64,000 nt of DNA, taken from positions 62,001 through 126,000 of the forward strand of contig JAODTK010004165.1 in the NCBI GenBank assembly GCA_026419785.1, given 5' to 3'. The notes under the pieces are model-generated. The model was not told where the DNA came from. It worked only from the letters and a program-made list of their open reading frames with translations, and did not search any database. The position numbers and the translations under genes were made by a program. Origin of the DNA: Sclerodactyla briareus. Lineage: Eukaryota; Echinodermata; Holothuroidea; Dendrochirotida; Sclerodactylidae. Shown here piece by piece: positions 60,353-64,000 of the stretch. Positions within the stretch are counted from its first letter, which is position 1. Every line of letters begins with the position of its first letter.

Positions 60353-60992
60353 GTAGTATTACTTCATTCTTCCATACGTACATATGTATGTACGCCTGGC
60401 CCCGCACATGCACAGTACAAACAGATCGCTAGTGCAGTTACCAGTAAGCCCAAACGGAACTGTGATCATTTTAACAAGAAAACGGAAGCAAGGCACGATC
60501 TAAAATTAGCCGCAAAAACACCAAATCAATGTTAAACCTTCATGTATAATTGTTTTATCCACCAATTACCCAATTATCACGTTCATTCATTCATAGAATT
60601 GTAGGCCCACACAAAGTCTATTGCAGTATCAGGGATCGGCAATCGCGAATAAATTCAGTCCTTAAGGCCTAAAAAAAAAAGATGTTTGTTTGTCCTCCAC
60701 ACCCCTGAAAAATGGCGGACAGGCGGGCGGATTTTTTTTTTTTTTTTTTTGGAACGCGGATTCGCACATAAGTAACTGTCGAAAAATAGGACACTAAATG
60801 AGTTCCGGCCCAGCACTACTAGTACTAGCGGCAATCAGTAGCTTCAGTTTCCGCTGCAAAACCGTACAAGTACAAAGTTAAGTAGCAAAACCGTGACCGG
60901 AAGTTCGCATGCGAAAACCACGCCAAGGTGACAACCAATTCATCTGGGCCTATATCACACTATGGGCAATTTCGTGACTCCGCGACTCTCAC
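60353..60992. other. No gene recognised; probable intron
   Basis: A palindromic TACGTACATATGTATGTACG near 60375 and a T run at 60733-60750 are the only notable features. It would be a 640-nt intron if the exons on either side are joined. Confidence 0.35.
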
Positions 60993-61151
60993 AATTTTCA
61001 GAAGTATGTCTGAATCGCTTTTGTTCCCACGGCCGCAAGTGGTGTGATCAAAAATCTCCTTCAGGGTAGAAGTCGTCACAACGGTGCAAATTCGGTCATA
61101 AATAATTCTACCGCCGAGTTTACACAGAACTCCGAGCGTGTACGACGCCAT
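60993..61151 (-). CDS. Probable first coding exon, unidentified protein
   Basis: The minus strand has AACATGG, a good start context, at 61151, the first ATG after an in-frame stop. The frame encodes 53 residues starting MASYTLGVLCKLGGRIIYD and including DHTTCGRGNKSD. It reaches a donor, AAAATT then GTGAGAG, in phase 0 at 60992, beyond which the frame soon stops. The surrounding DNA (61000-61240) is richer in CpG than its neighbours, as expected near a promoter. The phase allows joining to 60233-60349. No family is recognised, and there is no signal peptide. Confidence 0.45.
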
Positions 61152-62587
61152 GTTTAGACCCTGCTAGTACTAGTGATCGGCCCTGTGTAGTATCACACAA
61201 CTTGAGTGGTGACCGGAGCGCACGCTCGCGAGTTGCAAGAAATATACTTCGAAGAAGTGCTATCAGCCCCACACTGTGTTGTCGCTCTCATCAGCGTTGC
61301 TACATTTTGTATCAGAACCCCGATTACATTTGTAGGGCTGAAGGTTTATTTTCTTTGACAGGATTTTGACAGTTCACATGATCGTGAGGTATTATGCTCA
61401 AATTTCTATGTCATTCCAATGATTGTTGTTTTTCATTCAGCAATTTATTGTCAAAACTTTCACTATTCTTACATCTCAGGTGCGAAGTGGCAACACTGAT
61501 AGTGCTCCAAAAGTTTAGGAAGGTAGTGCCGTCTGGCACGTGTGATAAATGCATTATCGCCGCGAACCACGCAGCCCAGGCCCAGCAGTAATTTGATCCT
61601 GGGTGACGAACGTTGCCAAGCCATTTACATAGCCCCGCCGTGCATCGCGCGGCTCCAATCCAACGTTCCCTTTTTAGGCTACGAAAACTTCAAATTGTAA
61701 GTAGACGGGAAGTGTATTTTCGGGGAAATAGAGCAAGGTTAGGACATGTCTGATCGATCGATCGATCGATCGATCGATGAGAACGCCGTCACGGACTGGC
61801 ATACTCCCCAGTATGTGTATGAATTGGGTTTATAATGTGTGGTAAGACGACGATCGAACAGAGAAAGTTTTTTGTGACGGAATGTGATAATTTTGCAAGC
61901 GGAACAATAATTAAAAAAATATTGAAAGTAAAAATATGTTCGGAGCGGAAGGAAAATTCGGAGCGGGCGGTGGAGGACTAACAAGCAATTTTTTTTTTTA
62001 GGCCAAATCATAGAGTCAGTAGGAAATCCACTTGACGTTAAGAGTATGCGGTAAAAAGGTTTGATGTCGTCAGTCTGTCCAGATATCAATAGAAGCGCTG
62101 CGAGCGCACTGTACATTATCAGTGGGAATCAGGATCATGTGTTCCAAGCAGGGCTATGTTTACAAGTCTGTACGTAGTGCAGTCGCATTGGGTCGAGTGA
62201 GCAGCGACAACTGCATGCAGTTTTATTGATTTCGGTAAGATACAGCGCGATGTTTGACTGCGGCTGGTCCTGGGATATTGGAAAATAATGTACACACTGA
62301 GTGATTCAATGCACACAAGATTTTTGTGAATACATGCCTCAGTCGCGGCGTAACTGGCAATATGTGCAAGTCCCTTCAGGGCTCTGTGCCGTCTGTCGCA
62401 GTGCTGCGGGAGTGCCCAGATGTTTTTCTTTTTGAAGACTCGGTTGTCCGCGTGATTACGGATGCCTTTTTGGTTTTTTCGGTTGACTCGTTAGTCGGTG
62501 ATCTGTAAATTACGTAACCGAGTCTAACCAAAACCGAGTCAAACCATTTTGTCACGGTTTAAAACCGCCTACCGTGCATCCTTACTC
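61152..62587. other. No gene recognised; possible promoter-side sequence
   Basis: Upstream of the ATG at 61151 the sequence is CpG-richer to about 61240, but no TATA box or other core element is clear. Near 62440-62560 several GACTCGGTT / AACCGAGTC words are arranged in both orientations. The short plus ORF at 61394-61591 has a reasonable acceptor inside it, but the frame after it closes quickly. Confidence 0.35.
61751..61779. repeat. GATC microsatellite
   Basis: Seven consecutive GATC/ATCG units, self-complementary. Confidence 0.95.
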
Positions 62588-62880
62588 TGGTTTTTTTTAA
62601 TACACATGCCCTCAGATTCTGGCTGTTGAGATGAGAACAACTAACAAGGAAGCAGCCTTGCCTCTTAGGAAGGGCTTAGTCTGCTCCCACTGTTCATATT
62701 CATCTACCTGTGCCTGAGTTACAGCACTATCGGTGCTCTGGTTGTTTTTAGTTCACATTGCTCCTCAGATTCATGGCTGTTGAGATGAGAAAAGCTAACT
62801 GGGAAGCAGCCTTGCCCCTTAGGATGGAGTTATGGAGCACCCATTGAGTGACCTTGTCTGCTACTATTGTCCATATTTAC
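62588..62880. repeat. Tandem duplication (about 150-bp unit) abutting an exon donor
   Basis: TCAGATTC-TGGCTGTTGAGATGAGAA, AAGCAGCCTTGCC-CTTAGGA and GTCTGCT-CT-TTC-CATAT occur in both 62588-62738 and 62739-62880. The right copy ends exactly at the minus-strand splice donor of the exon at 62881. The left copy has CATATTCATCTACC where the right has CATATTTACCTCC, so it carries a degraded version of the same donor neighbourhood. Confidence 0.7.
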
Positions 62881-63072
62881 CTCCTCAACGATGTGGTGGA
62901 TTCCCTTGAACTCCTGGTTGCCCTGGCTGCTGACATGGGGCTCTGCTTGCCGGGGGTGGGGAGGGCAGACCTCCTCCTTGCAGGTGTAGCTTTGGATGGG
63001 TTGGGAGGCAGGCCGCCTCCGACTGCCTCCTGGTGGTTGATTGGATGAGCTGTCCAGGCTTGAGCACTACTC
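62881..63072 (-). CDS. Internal exon of a basic Ser/Pro/Arg-rich protein
   Basis: The minus strand has an excellent acceptor, a pyrimidine tract CCTCTCCCCGCCTCCTCTCCAG ending at 63073, shortened here to its core TCCTCTCCAG, and a donor GAGGAG then GTAAAT at 62880. The 192-nt exon takes one base from the previous codon and leaves two, so it is phase-symmetric (64 codons in total). It encodes a low-complexity basic segment with NPSKATPARRRSALPTPGKQ followed by Ser/Arg-rich residues. Phase 0 would read GAG TAG and stop, which excludes that frame. It joins in phase to 63828-63954 (755-nt intron). It looks disordered and basic, as in many cytoskeleton-binding or kinase-regulated proteins, but I cannot name it. 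Confidence 0.65.
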
Positions 63073-63827
63073 CTGGAGAGGAGGCGGGGAGAGGTCAGTG
63101 GAAGTGCAAAACATTTACAATTCCTTCTGATCAGTGTGAGAAGAAAATACATCCTCCAAACTTACTTCCCGCTGAAAAGTTAAAGTTTGAAAGACGGTGA
63201 AAATGAGTCAAACCTTCTATTAAGCAATGTCTTCATGACATCACAAGGGTAAGAAAATACCTGCACAATGCAAAGCCAATGCGAAATAAAACGCTAATGG
63301 TCATGTGAAAATGACCGGACTTTGATACTTTCTATCTATTACATCAAGGGAGCCAAACCTGCATACCAAATTTCATCAGATTCAAGTAAGCCAATAAGGC
63401 ACAATCGTCTATTGCCAAACTGCCCTTGTGATTTCAAGCAGTAGGAAACATGGGACCCCATGTAATACTAAGCCGATGTGAAACATGTACTTTAGAAACC
63501 CTGTAACAAACCAACTGTAGATGGGATCCGAAGAAAAAAATTGTTCACATACAGAAAAAAAAAAAAATTCTCAATTCTCATTACTTCCCATCACATTTTT
63601 ATTTTATCATGAGGGTCATAGGTTAATATGTCCTCTTTACACTTGTGCTGGTTTTGAAAGGAACGAGTTGCATGTCGGCCTTCAAGGGATTGCATCCATG
63701 CAGTGAACTTCTGTTAGAATGAATTGGGCTCAGTATGGGTAGAGCAGTTCCCTACACACACACACAGATTTCCACTGAAAAAAACTAATAGCATGTTAAC
63801 ACATCCAAACAGACATACGAACATTAC

Positions 63828-63954
63828 CTTGAAACAGTACGGGCTGAACAGGTGCTGGCCGAGGATAGAATCCTCTTTCGAGGCATTATTGATTTTTCCT
63901 GTCCCCTTGGCGTACAGGGTGTTGAAGGACGACGCAGCATTGTACTCCTCACAT
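63828..63954 (-). CDS. Internal exon, 5' neighbour of 62881-63072
   Basis: Acceptor CTTGATTTTTTGTAG ends at 63955; donor TTTCAAG then GTAATG begins at 63827. The 127-nt exon starts with two bases of a split codon and ends with AG, completed to AGG by the first base of the next exon. In that frame it encodes a basic Ser/Thr/Pro-rich peptide including MLRRPSTPCTPRG and then MPRKRILSSAST. A second frame is also open across the exon but ends in phase 0, which would run into a TAG at the next exon, so the basic frame is preferred. The rest of the gene lies beyond the window's right edge. Confidence 0.6.
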
Positions 63955-64000
63955 CTACAAAAAATCAAGGATGATTGAATTGAAAGGAAACTTACCTAAT
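63955..64000 (-). other. Donor-like ATTAG/GTAAGT at window edge
   Basis: The minus strand begins ATTAG then GTAAGTTTCC, a near-perfect donor at 63995. If paired with the acceptor at 63955, the intron would be only 41 nt. More likely, or equally possible, the true upstream exon lies outside the window. Confidence 0.35.

Noticed and set aside
1-64000. CRISPR array, bacterial operons, rRNA genes
   Set aside because: No regularly spaced identical direct repeats with unique spacers, no dense co-directional ORFs or ribosome-binding sites, and no recognisable rRNA segments; the tandem arrays here are diverged satellite-type units.

Overview
This is animal genomic DNA. No strand carries dense long ORFs; the few exon-like stretches are flanked by GT-AG splice signals; and most of the window is transposon-derived or tandemly repeated. 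A CR1-like LINE remnant, tRNA-derived SINEs, TGACCT-rich tandem arrays, fold-back elements and many scattered TAGGCCTA-type words resemble marine invertebrates, perhaps an echinoderm or hemichordate. That placement is an impression, not a demonstrated identification. Many repeat copies differ by single-base insertions and deletions, so frame breaks should be read with care.

The first 62% (about 1-40000) is essentially gene-free. It holds ATT/GTT microsatellites (111-239, 11.2-11.6 kb, 14.4 kb), an element bounded by inverted GGCGTAGCCA ends (5169-6404), a 1.77 kb fold-back palindrome (7011-8783), a SINE (15550-15860), a decayed CR1-like LINE (19260-20445), a roughly 242-bp higher-order tandem array (20955-22190), a SINE at 31.4 kb, an RT scrap at 32.8 kb, a 106-nt G run (37855-37960), and several dispersed families. 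I call these A (23.3, 35.0, 3.5 kb), B (26.9, 27.4-28.3, 35.8, 36.9, 50.6, 51.0 kb), C (17.0 and 59.2 kb) and D (16.1, 25.8 and 57.3 kb), because matching copies are visible inside the window.

The last third (about 41-64 kb) holds the credible coding signals, nearly all on the minus strand. The best is a pair of consecutive exons at 63828-63954 and 62881-63072. They have canonical splice sites, matching phase and a stop in the competing frame, and encode a basic protein rich in Ser, Pro and Arg. Another exon of the same character lies at 49251-49386, with a frame-disrupted twin at 48171-48299 inside a 1.08 kb tandem duplication. A second possible minus-strand gene starts at 61151 with a good ATG context and can join in phase to an exon at 60233-60349. 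That exon is duplicated at 56778-56976. I could not name any of these proteins.

The same third also holds a 42-bp minisatellite (45233-46205) that keeps frames open on both strands, a possible MITE (42668-43004), and a roughly 310-bp dimeric tandem array (51800-54630) in which each unit contains clustered TGACCT direct repeats.
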